45,778 nt of DNA from Xylaria sp. FL1777 (taxonomy: Eukaryota > Ascomycota > Sordariomycetes > Xylariales > Xylariaceae), in assembly GCA_022578965.1 (NCBI GenBank), contig MU400778.1, positions 1-45,778 on the forward strand, written 5' to 3'. The translations under genes were made by a program, and so were the position numbers. Shown one piece after another: positions 10,550-21,731 of the stretch. The number at the start of each line of letters is the position of its first letter. The stretch's first letter is position 1. Under the pieces are notes generated by a model. That model was not told the origin of the DNA. It saw nothing but the letters and a program-made list of their open reading frames with translations, and made no database searches.

Positions 10550-13500
10550 TTATTTTAGGGATCCCCAAAGAGACGAGACAGCATTCCACAACCCACCCTC
10601 GGGAGCGCTAGCTTGAGATGAGTGGTTATGGCGAAAAGGCATTTGCTTATGAGAAGTAGTACGCTGTACAGTGGGAGAGCGATGCGCATCCTCGCGCCGA
10701 ATATAGTACGCACATGCTCCCGGTTGGCCACCCTGTATGACGCGGTACGGACGCTCACGATAAGTCGACTGGTGAGCCGATGAAATGGCGTTCTTCACGC
10801 TGTGGAGATTATTTCCGAAATGCTTGAGCTTGTACAGCTCTTGGACCTTGCGCGCAACACCCTCCTCATCCAGAACACGATACTGAGAGCCGATCTTATT
10901 GTCCATGTTTGTGGTGAGAACTCTTACAAGCTCCTCATGGTGCTGGCGGTCTTCTACTAAGGACTCGAGGCGTGTGCGGCTGCCACCGACCTGCACCTTG
11001 GCTTTCTCGTCATAGATCAGCATGTCGAGGTACTCTAGTGTCGCATCGTTGTACGGTGTGATCGAGTGTTTTTTAAGGAAGACGCCAAATCTCGCCGCTG
11101 CATGCTGTATCTGCTCGTGCTCGTATTTGTACTCGGCGATCAGAATGCCGAGCTGTTCGATCGCAGTTTGCCGAACGGCGACGTGGTTGTCGTTCGCCTG
11201 CAGCTGTCTCTGCACTTCTGTGTCTAAGACTGTTGCCGTGTACTCCTCAAGCTCGTAAAGAACATGGAGGTGCGACTGCCATTGATGCTTGCACTTTTGA
11301 CAGTGGTCGTGACCACCGAAGGCGGCGCAGTGAATGAGTCCCGGGTGAGCTATCTGGTCGGCCTTGACGTCGGTAAGATAGCAGACCGGATGGCAATGCG
11401 ACTTGTAAACAGTGACGATCTTGCCTTCACCACTTCCGTCATCTTTGAATTCGATGCACTTCAAGTCCTTGCACACTGTACGTGGTTTATCGAGCAGTTT
11501 GGATCGTAAATTGATTCTTTGAAGATTGACACGCTTACGGAGGTTGTCCCCGGTGATACGGGTATCCTTTAGTTCTCTGATTTTGTCTTTCGACATAGCG
11601 ATGTTCTTGTGGATCAAACTTGCTATCTCAGCCATTGGCTTAGTTAGCTCTGATATCAGCTGCCGAGCGCCATTGAGACTGATTGTACTCTGAACTCTAT
11701 GCGGTGACTTCGTTTTAAAGTAATCAACCAACCTCAAAGTCTCTTTCCGTGAATGTTGCCAACTGCGGCGGAAGTCTTCCTCATTCTCCATGAATACACC
11801 TTGCTTAAAGGCTGCGAGGTAACGGAAGCTTTCCGAGTCAAAACAATATGTGGTATGCGTAGTAAGACGAAGACCGATATCAGAGTGGTGTTCTAGGAGG
11901 GCATTTAGGGGGCCGAATGTGTCTCCCGGGCTGTAATTAGAAATGCGCGTGTTCGTGAAGCCGAAAGCCATGTTGCTCGCAGCAGAACGGTGGAGATGTG
12001 TCAGCAACTCCTTCATGCAAAAGTTGAAGGTAACGGTCAATCGCGAGTTGTTTGATTTCAAGAGAATAAGGATGCCGTGAAGTTCATCATAGCTGCTCAG
12101 GGTTGCAAGAATGTCGGCCATGTTCTTCTTGTCATACTGAATCCCGCGCGTGTCGCCGATCCCAGGCGTATCTATCAACCGGATAGTCCTACTGCCTATA
12201 GTCACTGGATAGACTGTTGTCTGCTGAGTTGCTGAAGCTCCTTTACTGCCATCTTTTTCATCCTCCCTCTTACCAACCTGGATCTTGATTTGCTCAATCC
12301 TCCCATCGGGACTGTCCCTATTCATGATCTGTGTCGAGAATGAACAGGGTATGACGGAATGAAGCTCATCTGCTGCTTTAGCATCATCGAGTGACTCAAA
12401 TGTCAAATAGTTAACGAAAGCATTTATAAATGTTGATTTCCCAACTCCAGTCTCCCCCAAAATCAAGATATTGACATTTTCAGACTGTGCAAGCCCTTGT
12501 AGTAGAGAAAGCAATTGTTGTTTATCACACTGTTCGAACCCTGGGTCGTGGCTTGACTGGTTGCATTTGAAGTCATAGTTACTGTACAAACTCCGTCCGC
12601 AGTCGCAGTACAGATACTGGTCTGTGAATCCGAATTCGAGTGGAGCAAAGCAATGGTAGCAGAACCAGTCGTAAGCATGTTCTCGATCACAGTAGGGGCT
12701 TGGGCAGGGTATTACGACAAAGCGTCGCTTGAGAGGCCGTTGAATATCGTGGGTCTCGAGCGTACTGCTATTGCAACGTGCGAGGCACGACTTAGCAATC
12801 CAGCGCTGTTGTTCTAGTACATCTTTAACAACTTCTGCTCCATTCTTATAGATCGATACGTATGAGCGTGGCGATTCTTGTGCTGTCGGGTCGAGGTCGG
12901 CTAGGACGTAGATGGTATTAGGCTCACGGTGACGTAGCATATCTTCAAAAAGATCCTTGTTCGCTTTCCAAGTCTCATAGTCCTTCATAGCTAACTGGCT
13001 ATAGAAGAGAATATGAGCTCTTCTGCCATTCGTTGACCTCATGGCCGCCTCTTTTGACTCAACATACATAGCGCCTTTTCTAGTAACCGAAACAGCGAAC
13101 TCGATCTTATTGCGCTGCCCTGCTGTCATAGAAGCGATTACAGATGGAGAATTCTCCCCCAGGGCGTAAGATCTGTACAGAGACTCGAGCTGATTCGCCT
13201 CGGCTTCGCCGCTCCGTACTTTAAACAGTGTCTCAGCATACTGCTTCTCCATGCGTCGGTGGTCTTGTCGCAGTTTTCTTAGTCTTGTGTGTATGTCTTG
13301 GAGATGCTTGATAGGATAGATTTGATGATTTAGGGTAATGAAGTCGTAGTAATCACTAAGTTCGCGGTCGCACGTGATAAACTGATCGAAAAGTTGAATG
13401 AAGTTGTGCGTAGACACAGCACTGACTGCCACGTATGGGGAGCTGATAGCACTCTCTGCTTCCATAAACAGTCCGATCATGCTAAGTGGGAGCAGTCTGT

Positions 13501-14254
13501 ACAACATGGCTCTACCTTTGTTAAGGTATTCTTGCTCTATGTGTAAGGGGATCATCCTGATGTGGTCGTAAGCTTCTCTAAGATCTTTCATCAGAACCCC
13601 ATCGGATTCGAAGACATCACTGTACGTGATGATTTCAAGCGGAAGCGTGGTAGGGCTCAGTAGTTTTTGGCTGGCTACTGCGTCTTGCTCGATATTTTCA
13701 ATCGCTGACTTGAAATTTGTCACTTCGGTATGAAACTGGGCTTGCGCAGTGGAGCGGTCGGTATTCGTGAGTTGATGCTTGATCACAATAATGCTTCGGA
13801 TTCCCCATTCGATGCCAGTGACAAAATGAGTAGCCTCTTGTCTTGCCAATACACTTAGATCAATGATGGCTTGTGGCTGAACACGCATGATCTGGAGTTT
13901 TTCTTGCATTGTAGTGACTTTGTGAACAATGGCGGCATGCAAGAAGTTGTGGCCCCGTCTGGCGTCGCTGAAGTAAACCCCGGAACCTTTAGGCTTCACG
14001 AAACCAGCAATTATACTGGCTACTTGATCAGGTTTTATGTCCAAACAATCAAGCTTGGTCTGATATTCACCCTTGCTGATTGTACTGACTGTGGGCGCCG
14101 TACCCAAAAGATTAGTAGTCGTAACTTCCCCTTGAGTCATCCTGTAGTCCGCTTTGAACAGACTAGATGCAACGAACTTGTCGTTTCTGGCGTCATACAG
14201 TGTCCCCAAGGGAACCGTCACGCCTAGAGCGGATCGCTGGGTAGAGTTATCCAT
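10550..14254 (-). CDS. Large SNTX-like / zinc-cluster / AIG1-like GTPase protein
   Basis: An uninterrupted 1234-codon gene without introns, starting at the ATG at 14254. Domains in order: (1) residues 1 to about 180 resemble the N-terminal module of the stonustoxin-like (SNTX) family, with the opening ALGVTVPLGTLYDARNDKF, a MACPF-related fold. (2) A helical region with a likely coiled coil follows at about 310-360. (3) A thioredoxin-like segment around 410-480 matches the usual SNTX order. (4) A Cys-rich zinc-ribbon-like part lies at about 517-565. (5) The G domain has Walker A GETGVGKST at about 600-608 and switch II DTPGIGDTRG at about 692. (6) A second Cys/His cluster near 985-1040 (CHPVCY, HDHCQKCKHQW) and helices end the protein. 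The P-loop and DTPG are intact, so GTP binding is likely. SNTX names a domain family and does not by itself show toxicity. Role unknown; it may be a large immune-type GTPase. Confidence 0.75.
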   Translation of the reverse strand: MDNSTQRSALGVTVPLGTLYDARNDKFVASSLFKADYRMTQGEVTTTNLLGTAPTVSTISKGEYQTKLDCLDIKPDQVASIIAGFVKPKGSGVYFSDARRGHNFLHAAIVHKVTTMQEKLQIMRVQPQAIIDLSVLARQEATHFVTGIEWGIRSIIVIKHQLTNTDRSTAQAQFHTEVTNFKSAIENIEQDAVASQKLLSPTTLPLEIITYSDVFESDGVLMKDLREAYDHIRMIPLHIEQEYLNKGRAMLYRLLPLSMIGLFMEAESAISSPYVAVSAVSTHNFIQLFDQFITCDRELSDYYDFITLNHQIYPIKHLQDIHTRLRKLRQDHRRMEKQYAETLFKVRSGEAEANQLESLYRSYALGENSPSVIASMTAGQRNKIEFAVSVTRKGAMYVESKEAAMRSTNGRRAHILFYSQLAMKDYETWKANKDLFEDMLRHREPNTIYVLADLDPTAQESPRSYVSIYKNGAEVVKDVLEQQRWIAKSCLARCNSSTLETHDIQRPLKRRFVVIPCPSPYCDREHAYDWFCYHCFAPLEFGFTDQYLYCDCGRSLYSNYDFKCNQSSHDPGFEQCDKQQLLSLLQGLAQSENVNILILGETGVGKSTFINAFVNYLTFESLDDAKAADELHSVIPCSFSTQIMNRDSPDGRIEQIKIQVGKREDEKDGSKGASATQQTTVYPVTIGSRTIRLIDTPGIGDTRGIQYDKKNMADILATLSSYDELHGILILLKSNNSRLTVTFNFCMKELLTHLHRSAASNMAFGFTNTRISNYSPGDTFGPLNALLEHHSDIGLRLTTHTTYCFDSESFRYLAAFKQGVFMENEEDFRRSWQHSRKETLRLVDYFKTKSPHRVQSTISLNGARQLISELTKPMAEIASLIHKNIAMSKDKIRELKDTRITGDNLRKRVNLQRINLRSKLLDKPRTVCKDLKCIEFKDDGSGEGKIVTVYKSHCHPVCYLTDVKADQIAHPGLIHCAAFGGHDHCQKCKHQWQSHLHVLYELEEYTATVLDTEVQRQLQANDNHVAVRQTAIEQLGILIAEYKYEHEQIQHAAARFGVFLKKHSITPYNDATLEYLDMLIYDEKAKVQVGGSRTRLESLVEDRQHHEELVRVLTTNMDNKIGSQYRVLDEEGVARKVQELYKLKHFGNNLHSVKNAISSAHQSTYRERPYRVIQGGQPGACAYYIRREDAHRSPTVQRTTSHKQMPFRHNHSSQASAPEGGLWNAVSSLWGSLK

Positions 14255-15255
14255 TACATGAAACCTCCTTTCTGGTGGACTTTACACAAGTATTCTGTGC
14301 GAGACAGTAAATTTCACAAGCAATTAATCTGAGAGCAGAGGGAAGGTTATTCAAGGAACAGGGAAAGCATGAAATTAGTTTTATTCTCTTCTAAGATAGA
14401 TTATGCAATATTTGTGATATACCTTATGTGGTACACCGCGTGGAAGCAGATTTTATAACGCCTCGCTCTTCTGTAGGGTAGAGGACCTGCATGTGCTGGG
14501 CGAAAGTGCAATTCTAGGCTGACAGAATGATCTGCCCAATCCTCCCGGTTCGGAGGAATCGGCATCCGGAATGAGCCCTTGTAATCCTTTGATTTCCAAG
14601 GTACCTGGCTTGTAGGTACCCGTTACCAATCTATAATACTTTATAGATAGCAAGTAATATTACCGCTTTCCACTTTTGACCATAATTCACGGCGTGCATA
14701 CAGCCTGTAGCATTTTCCCTGAAGCGAATCAAGAGAAAATATCTTATACTTAGAATTGCTCTCTTGCCGCTTTTGGACACTGCGATTATATTGAAAGAAC
14801 AGTTTCACAGGGGTTGTTACTGCGCTGGTTCAGCGATTACTGTGTGGCTTGGAACTACTTCTGGCAGCGCGGCAGGGCATCCGAGTTTTCGGGAGTTGAT
14901 GCTGTACGACTGGCGAGAAAAGTCGGAAACTCTACTGTTTACTCGCACATATAATATGATATCATTTATTATTATTCATTTATTACTGTTCTCATTAATA
15001 ACGCAGAGAAAACTACACCCCTTAGCTGCCTTTCTCTAAGTTGTAAAGGCAGCATTTTTGTCGCAGTTGGATTGTTTAAGCAGGGTAAATTTAATTAAGT
15101 TCACTATTATCTTTTAAGCCCGCCCGCACGGTTAATTCAAACCTTATTTGAATAATGTGGCTACATTCTAGGTGTACTTGGCCTCATATATTACATTGGA
15201 TTTGACTACTGTATATTCAATGAATAGTTCATTCAACTAACGTTCTATTCCTGTC
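14255..15255. other. Intergenic between the GTPase and AAA+ genes
   Basis: About 1 kb that includes the upstream region of the GTPase gene. A hairpin-like cctcccggttcggagg lies near 14540-14557. The stretch from about 14940 to 15240 is A/T-rich. No gene is seen. Confidence 0.4.
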
Positions 15256-17266
15256 CTACGTCACTGTCTTGTAGACAACAACCTCATTTCCTCGAACATC
15301 AACGCAGAACTCTTTCATTCCCTTGCCTTCTGCGATTTCTTCCTCTTCATCTAAATATGCTTCGACTAGTCTATCCTCTACAGACTTGACCGCTGTAGCG
15401 AGACTCCGAGCACCAAGGTCCGGACTGTATTCTGCTGCAGCAAGGTTACGACAAACAGAGGCATCTTTTCGAACATGTAGAAGAATATTCCCTAGGAGTT
15501 GCTCACGCCCGTTTTGGGGGAGGACTACTGGCGCCTTGACCCTTCGACTCAACTCTTGGAGAAATTTGTGAGCTACAACTGCTTGCTCCCCTGAGCTAAA
15601 CGGAAGAAAGGGAATGACTTCCGTGATACGCCCGGTAATGGGAGCCTGTTAATTCACGCTTTGGTCAACTATTGGTTGTCTGAGATTGATATTTTCAACT
15701 TACACCGAACTCTTCGATGAACTCTTCTCTGAGCTCTCGAGATAGCTGCTTCCCTAATTTCTGCTTCGTAGTCTCATCTTCACCCAAGATTTCGGGATTA
15801 TGGGTACTGAAGGTCTTGATGATATGATCTAATTTATTTGTGGCTAATATCCAAATTGTCTTCGAGCAGTCGACCTTGGACCTGTTGCGGCGGTCTTCGT
15901 ACTCACCTGCGGAGTATTTTCCTGTTAACTCATAAGGTTCAAAGTGGCTGGTGGAGCACTGACCGTTATCGAATGGTAGCAATAGAGCCTGGTGTATATC
16001 AGAAGTTGTCTTCTCGAACTCGTCGAGAAAAACGATACAACGCTGACCAGAGTGATTGGAGAGGAAATTATTGATCGACGAGCCCCTTTCAGCTGCGACA
16101 TAAGGCTCTCGCGGACCAAAAAGCTCGATCTCGCGCTTGACGATAGTGCAGTCGACAACTTCAAGATCCAGATGGAGCAGATGTCCCATCTGTCTTGCGA
16201 GCTCTGTCTTTCCGTGGCCGCTTGGACCAGCAAATGCCAGCACCAAGGGTCGCTTGTTCGGTATTACAAGATGGCTGAGTAGTTTCTGGAGAAGCCGGCT
16301 GGAAGCTAAGGTTTGACCAACGAGGAAGTATGGGATACCCAATATCGGCTTGGCTTTCTTCAACTCGGCGACCTGTCGGTGTCGGACGGATGCCTTCTTA
16401 ATCTTCGTAGCTCGGTCTAAGTGATAGCGCTGCGTAAGGTTCGCTGTTTTTTGAAGACGGCTCCTTGCGGCCTTCGTGCACCAGCGTATGGTATCGCTGG
16501 TACTTTCTGGGGTTCCTGGTGTTTGACTGTCTTCAGGAAGATCTTGGTAATAAGGGGAGTAAAGGTCTGAAGGTATTAGTGTGGGGGAGGCCCCGAGGCT
16601 AAGGAGTGTGGCAACGATTGTCGTAGTGTCCTGTTGAGTAGTTTCACTATGGACAATAGCAAAAGCCAATAGGGGAGTACCCGAAGGCGAATGAATAGCG
16701 CACACATCGGCGCCATGCTCAACAAATGTTCGAACAATCGCGTCATCATTTCTCGCGACACCGTAGAATATTAGAGGAAACCCGTTGACTGTTTCGTTAA
16801 TATGCTGCTTCACTGTTTTTGGGTCGTAATATTGTAAGTAATTTGTGATGGTCTCGACGCTGGATCCATGAGCAGTAGCACCGACAAGATCATTAAGACT
16901 GAACTCATTCCCGGGCTCCAACTTCGGTGGATCAAACGTGTGAGGCAACAAGAAATCCCACTCTTCATATTCCGGGTCCGGGGATTGAAGGTCTGGAGTA
17001 TCGAAAGCATGAAATGATTCTGTAGGTGTTGTTGGCATCGTGGGATCGAGTTTTGTGCTGTAATGATTCGTAGGAGGCGGTTGAGGTTCGAGATGTTGGT
17101 CGCTCGGCGAAGAGGGACCTCGAATTTGAGCTCCTGCTGTGGGTGAGGTTCTTTGTAAGGAATCGTTGTGAATGGAAATTGAGCTAGAAGGCAAAGCAAT
17201 AGAAACTATGGGACGAGAACTACCTAAACGGGACGGTGTCGGAGGCGAAGGGGGCAAATATTCCAT
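15256..17266 (-). CDS. Ankyrin-repeat plus ClpB-like AAA+ ATPase, 2 exons
   Basis: Exon 1 runs 17266-15704 and exon 2 15645-15256, giving 650 residues from the first in-frame ATG. The 58-nt intron (GTAAGT...AACAG) is in phase and joins EEFG to APITGRITEVIPF, the expected ClpA/B continuation. The first ~110 residues are Ser/Pro-rich and likely disordered. Ankyrin-like repeats follow at about 135-260 (ARNDDAIVRTFVEHGADV). The AAA+ core has Walker A GPSGHGKTE, Walker B CIVFLDEFEK and sensor 1 TIWILATNKLD. The last exon is the small C-terminal lid (ARSLATAVKSVEDRL). It resembles a single ClpB D2-type ring ATPase with an ankyrin sensor or adaptor. The frame is open upstream of the ATG to about 17,425 and looks coding (LGSYFEYAPLVH), so a further 5' exon is likely. 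It lies on the same strand as, and upstream of, the large GTPase gene. Confidence 0.8.
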
Positions 17267-17426
17267 CAAAAGTTGATGATATTGTATAGCGCTATTTAGA
17301 TCGTTCCTATTACGCTTAGATGCCGTTAGCTTGCGAACATACTTTGTGTGGACCAAAGGGGCGTACTCGAAGTAACTCCCGAGCTCTGGCCTCAGAACAG
17401 TTGCAAGACCTCATCAGGTCGGAAAC

Positions 17427-18351
17427 CTGCTTGGAGTCACATAACAAGGCCGGTTCTGTCATCTTGTCGGTCTACTAGTCTTTAGACTTCGGATGCAAGC
17501 AGAAATACAGCGAGATTATCTAACTACTCTTGCATTTATGAGCTGAAAAGAAGTCGTAAGAATGCAGGATAACCACCCCCATTGGGGAAGGCGGCGCCAG
17601 AAGTCTCCAAGACTTCCCATACTAGTATCTCGATCTGTTCATTGCCCAATCGAATCCGCCTAGGTGCCAACGGGCCCGAGGTGAAGTAGGCTCTCCAACG
17701 TGAATGCCTTGGGTTAACTACACCCCTGTCCAGGTCACGAAGCGTACATGTTTACTCTTATAAAGATCGCCCATCCCACAGCGGAGTGTTCCTTGTAGAG
17801 ATTGTCCAGTGCTCGCTATAGAAATCAATACTCATTAGTTTGAAACTATATTTCTGACAACTACTGCAAAATTCCAGTTTGAAAATATAATATAGTTAAG
17901 ACGAATGTCGAACATGGGCATTGTTGAGTCTCATGTGGGCGGGCAATTATTTCAGGGGTAAACCTGTAGGATTCAACAGGGATGAAAAGTGGAGTGCTTT
18001 CTAGCGCATCCCGACGGCTTACCTAGGTATCTAATCTCCATCCTTGTCAACTAAGCTTCATATTCAAGTGTGCTTCGCAGCCTGCCTTAAACATGTAGCC
18101 GGAGCGAATCAGTTTTATGGCATGTATGTCCACACCTGCAAGAAACCTGCAAGAAGCCTGCATACAATCACATGAGAGAGGCACCCATTCGGCGACTACT
18201 TCGTATGCAATAGCTCAACTGGGCAAGCCGATGCTCTAGATGTACAGTAGCTTGTCTATATCATAAGTTAAACTGCCATTCAAGACAAACGATCTGATAA
18301 TTACTGATTCTCGGTGAAGCCCAACATAATCTACGCAAACAACAGTGTACG
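17427..18351. other. Intergenic, possible 5' exon of the AAA+ gene
   Basis: A missing first exon of the ankyrin-AAA+ gene may lie at its left edge, where a different frame starts with an ATG near 17,462 on the minus strand. I could not join it in phase. The rest is an A/T-leaning spacer upstream of the coiled-coil gene, with no feature I can name. Confidence 0.35.
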
Positions 18352-18906
18352 ATGAGTCGACAGCCAGGATTTGATCCGTCATTTGCAGAAGCTCTTCAAC
18401 CCAACATGGCAATCAAGATCGACAGTTACGACAGTAGCACCACCAAGCGGCAACAGAACAACTTAGAGGAGATACTACAGGAAGCAGAGAATGAAAGAAT
18501 TAAATTGCGAAATGGCATGGAAGCAATGGTATCGGACCTTCTGCAAGCACGAAACGAAGCCAAGAAAGCTCATGAATCCAAGGAACAACTTGAGCTCAGG
18601 TGCGCAAAATTAAGCCAAGAGGTTGAAAGTTTACGCACGGCACTAGAAAATGAAAGACGGCGTCAAGCTGAGTTGCTACAAGCCCAGACCAGGGCAACGA
18701 CTTTGGAACAGCAGAGTCAAAAACACCTTCTCGTCGATAACACGATGGCATCAGAAGAGATGCGATTCGGCAATCTTCAAAAGGGAATGGAGTTGCAGGC
18801 TGCTGATATCGGGAAGCTCCATGAACTCGTGAGATTCTACAAGGGGAACAGCGAGCGGCTCTCAGCAGAGATTCAACAATTCAAAGGGCAATCTAGGCAG
18901 CATTAA
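18352..18906 (+). CDS. Coiled-coil protein, family not recognised
   Basis: A 184-residue single-exon frame starting at ATG 18352. From about residue 35 to 175 it is rich in Glu, Gln, Lys, Arg and Leu in heptad-like spacing (ENERIKLRNGMEAMVSDLLQ; KEQLELRCAKLSQEVESLRT), which predicts a long coiled coil. It has no signal peptide, membrane segment or enzymatic motif. The N-terminal 30 residues are polar. The even coding composition supports a real gene. It may be a structural or adaptor protein, but no function can be assigned. Confidence 0.6.
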   Translation: MSRQPGFDPSFAEALQPNMAIKIDSYDSSTTKRQQNNLEEILQEAENERIKLRNGMEAMVSDLLQARNEAKKAHESKEQLELRCAKLSQEVESLRTALENERRRQAELLQAQTRATTLEQQSQKHLLVDNTMASEEMRFGNLQKGMELQAADIGKLHELVRFYKGNSERLSAEIQQFKGQSRQH

Positions 18907-20712
18907 AGCTACAAGGTTGTGTTAGGCTGTTGAAGAGTATCTGAACGCAGAAAGTTACATTCTTGCAGTTTCAGAACTGTGTGATACGACGTGGCACTTT
19001 AAATGTTGCCTGGGTGAAATTAGCATTTTCATGTTGATAGTTAGGCGGATTGCAACAACCAATACAGCCGGTTTATCCTGTGTTTATATATAGGATCAAC
19101 CCCAAATCTGCAGTTCCCGGAATGTTGCAGTTGGGTATCATATGACGTACATGTGCAAAACACAATATACGCGCCAAACCCGTTATGCGTACAATGTAAC
19201 TACTATTCACTAAATGACAAAACCTCCATATTCAACATACCCATCTTGAGGTGTGAAAAGTAGTCACGTGAGAGAGTGCTGAACACTTGGAATTAGCCTT
19301 GAGATTCTTGCACTCATAAGCTAGAGAAACTATATATCTCGGATCATAGTGGCTTCATAGTACGCCTAGTTAGATTTGGTGGTCTATAGTGTCAGGTATG
19401 TTAGTCGGATGACATCCACCTCAAATGGTCTGGTGACTGAAGATTTAGGGGTGCTAACATATCGAGTACGATTATCTGATATGGAAGTGTTGTAAGTGTG
19501 ATTTTATAGTTTAAGGAAGAGTGTCGTGAAGGCAGAGGCAAGAAGCAGAAGTTCCGGGCCACATATTACATCCATCGGCTGTAAAGCAACCGGAGCCCCT
19601 AAGCCATGGGGTCATGTGAGTCGATAGCGGAATAGCGTTTAGATATAGATAGTTTCAAGACGTTCTACTGGGAGGAGTGTGTAGAACTTATCGTGTCAAT
19701 GCCAAATAGCTAATACCAGAACGGAGTCTCAAAGAGCTGCATCCAAGTCATATAGTGGCGACAAGACTATGAAGATTCAGTCCACGGTCCTACCCTAACT
19801 AATTTAAGACTAATTGAGACTTATCGGCGGACTTTGGAAGTGAGGAATACTGACTTATCTGTATATATAACCCTAGGTAAGCTACTTGGCCAGGAGTCTT
19901 CCGATTGGAGAGACCTATGGACCTTGGCAGCGATAGCAAATTATTGTTTGTGAATAGAGTCAGTTCGAGTAGTAAGGAGGAGAGAGTGGGAGTTATGCGC
20001 AAATAGTAAGCCTTGTAGGTTTTGGCATGGACGATGGGGCTTTCCGAGAAAGTTGGAGGACTTCACGCATAAGAGATTGCCTCAGAACTCTCGTTGTCTT
20101 TATCAAGATTGATAGAAACTATCTTATAGTACAAGGGCCCTCTGTGATCCAGAGAAGGCTACAACTGGATAATACGAGTAAAGACACCCGAGGGAAGAGA
20201 ACGATAGACGAATGGCTTCATGATTTCGCATATATCACTTCTTAGAGAGCTTTCACTTAAAATATACGGGGTCTGGGTAGGCCTCTATGGGCTCCTATCC
20301 TAAAACCACACCTTAGCCTTTATATATCATATTCAAAAGAATGTTCAGATGTCAGGGTCATAGCGACGATATGCTGCTTCTAGTTTAACATGAACTATCT
20401 GGGGTAAGTTTTTGCAAAGCGACCGGGGATGTTCCATATTACGAAATGCCAAATAAAGAAACCTAACACGAAGTATGAAATAATTCGTAAGAAAGCTTAA
20501 GAGATCAAGGAAGGATGGATTGAAAAATGAGAGACACATTCTGTTAATCTCCCCCAAACAGAGTAATCATATCCCAATAATCATATCTCCTCTGACACAT
20601 AACTGCCACATTTCTCCTTTTCATATGCGTTCGGTCTAACTTGGGTGGTTAGGTAAGGCTCATGATATCCCGGAGAGCTCCGTACATCCTCTCCTTATCG
20701 AGCATTGATAAG
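18907..20712. other. Gene-free stretch
   Basis: About 1.8 kb of ordinary composition. All open frames are under 75 codons and show no domain or splice pattern. I see no repeat or RNA gene. Confidence 0.4.
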
Positions 20713-21731
20713 TCAATCCGTGAAATTGAAGATATCTTCAATGTTCGGAGACTCCAGGACATATGGATGCTCAGTTCCCTGCAGAGAGCCACTTCCTCCG
20801 CTTCCTCTGTTGACCTCACTATTTGTTGAACTGTTAGTCAACAAGTCTATGCTATTCGTAGTGAGACCAAGGATGCTTTCTACATTGGACCCCAACGTAT
20901 GATTGCTCGAAGTGTCCACGAGATATGAATCCTCTGGTGGCGTTAGGGAGCCGTTTCCTCCATTTCTTCCGTTGAACTCGTGGGTTGTTGTCGTGCTTAA
21001 GCGGAGATGAGGTCGATGAGGTCGATCACGTGTGGCATTGTACTTTTTCCAATTCCACTTCACCCCCAATTGATATCGATATTGCTTCGGGCTATTACAT
21101 TTTGTTGGCATGGCCTATCTATATTAGTTGAATATAACTTACGTTGCCTTGAAGTTGTATTTCTCAGCCATAATACTCATGACCGTCGCTAGGTCCTTCT
21201 GTTCCTCCATATATAGACGACGCAACGTTGGGTAATGCTTTTTCCATCCGTTTTTTCCAATTCGACGGGGATATATGCTTGCGAACTCATCTGATTTTGT
21301 AACTAAAGAAACTGATGAGATTCAAAGGAAGCCGAATCGATAGAACCTAATGGCTCACCCAGAATATCCCGCAGAGGACGATCCTTGTTATATTTAGGGT
21401 TAGAAGTTTCGGGGCACGTATTGGGCAGTTGAGACAGCGTATGTGGTATATCGAATAATGCGTTGGAGGATTGGGGCGTCGCTTTGTGTAGGGGATTCGG
21501 GTCTCGGTCCGAAATGGCGGGAAGCAGCGATACGGCTTCCTCGGCTTGTGATGATGAGTTTGTTTTAGACTCGGGAGCCCATCTCTCTAGAGCACTCTTT
21601 ATATAACTTCTAATAGTAGACTCGACAACGCGTTCGCTGCTTGCGTCATAAGGAGCTGGGATCATGCGCATACGCTCGATGATATCCGTCTCGAGCTGAT
21701 TTATAATGGCTCTTATGTCTTGTTGAGTCAT
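20713..21731 (-). CDS. Clr5-domain protein, 3 exons
   Basis: Three minus-strand exons, 21731-21359, 21302-21143 and 21091-20713, give 303 residues. Intron 1 (56 nt) is GTGAGC...TTTAG. Intron 2 (51 nt) is GTAAGT...AATAG with CAACTAA. Both joins are in phase and reconstruct a Clr5 domain at about residues 140-195: WKKHYPTLRRLYMEEQ, MSIMAEKYNFKAT, then PKQYRYQLGVKWNWKKYN across the second intron. Clr5 domains occur at the N-terminus of many fungal proteins, named after the cellulase regulator CLR-5-like group; a DNA- or partner-binding role is presumed. Here the domain is internal, after a 124-residue polar N-terminal extension (MTQQDIRAIINQLETDIIER), and the Ser/Asn-rich tail has no known fold. 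Start is the first ATG. Confidence 0.8.

Noticed and set aside
12463..12690. 75-codon minus-strand frame inside the GTPase gene
   Set aside because: Out-of-frame shadow of the P-loop region.
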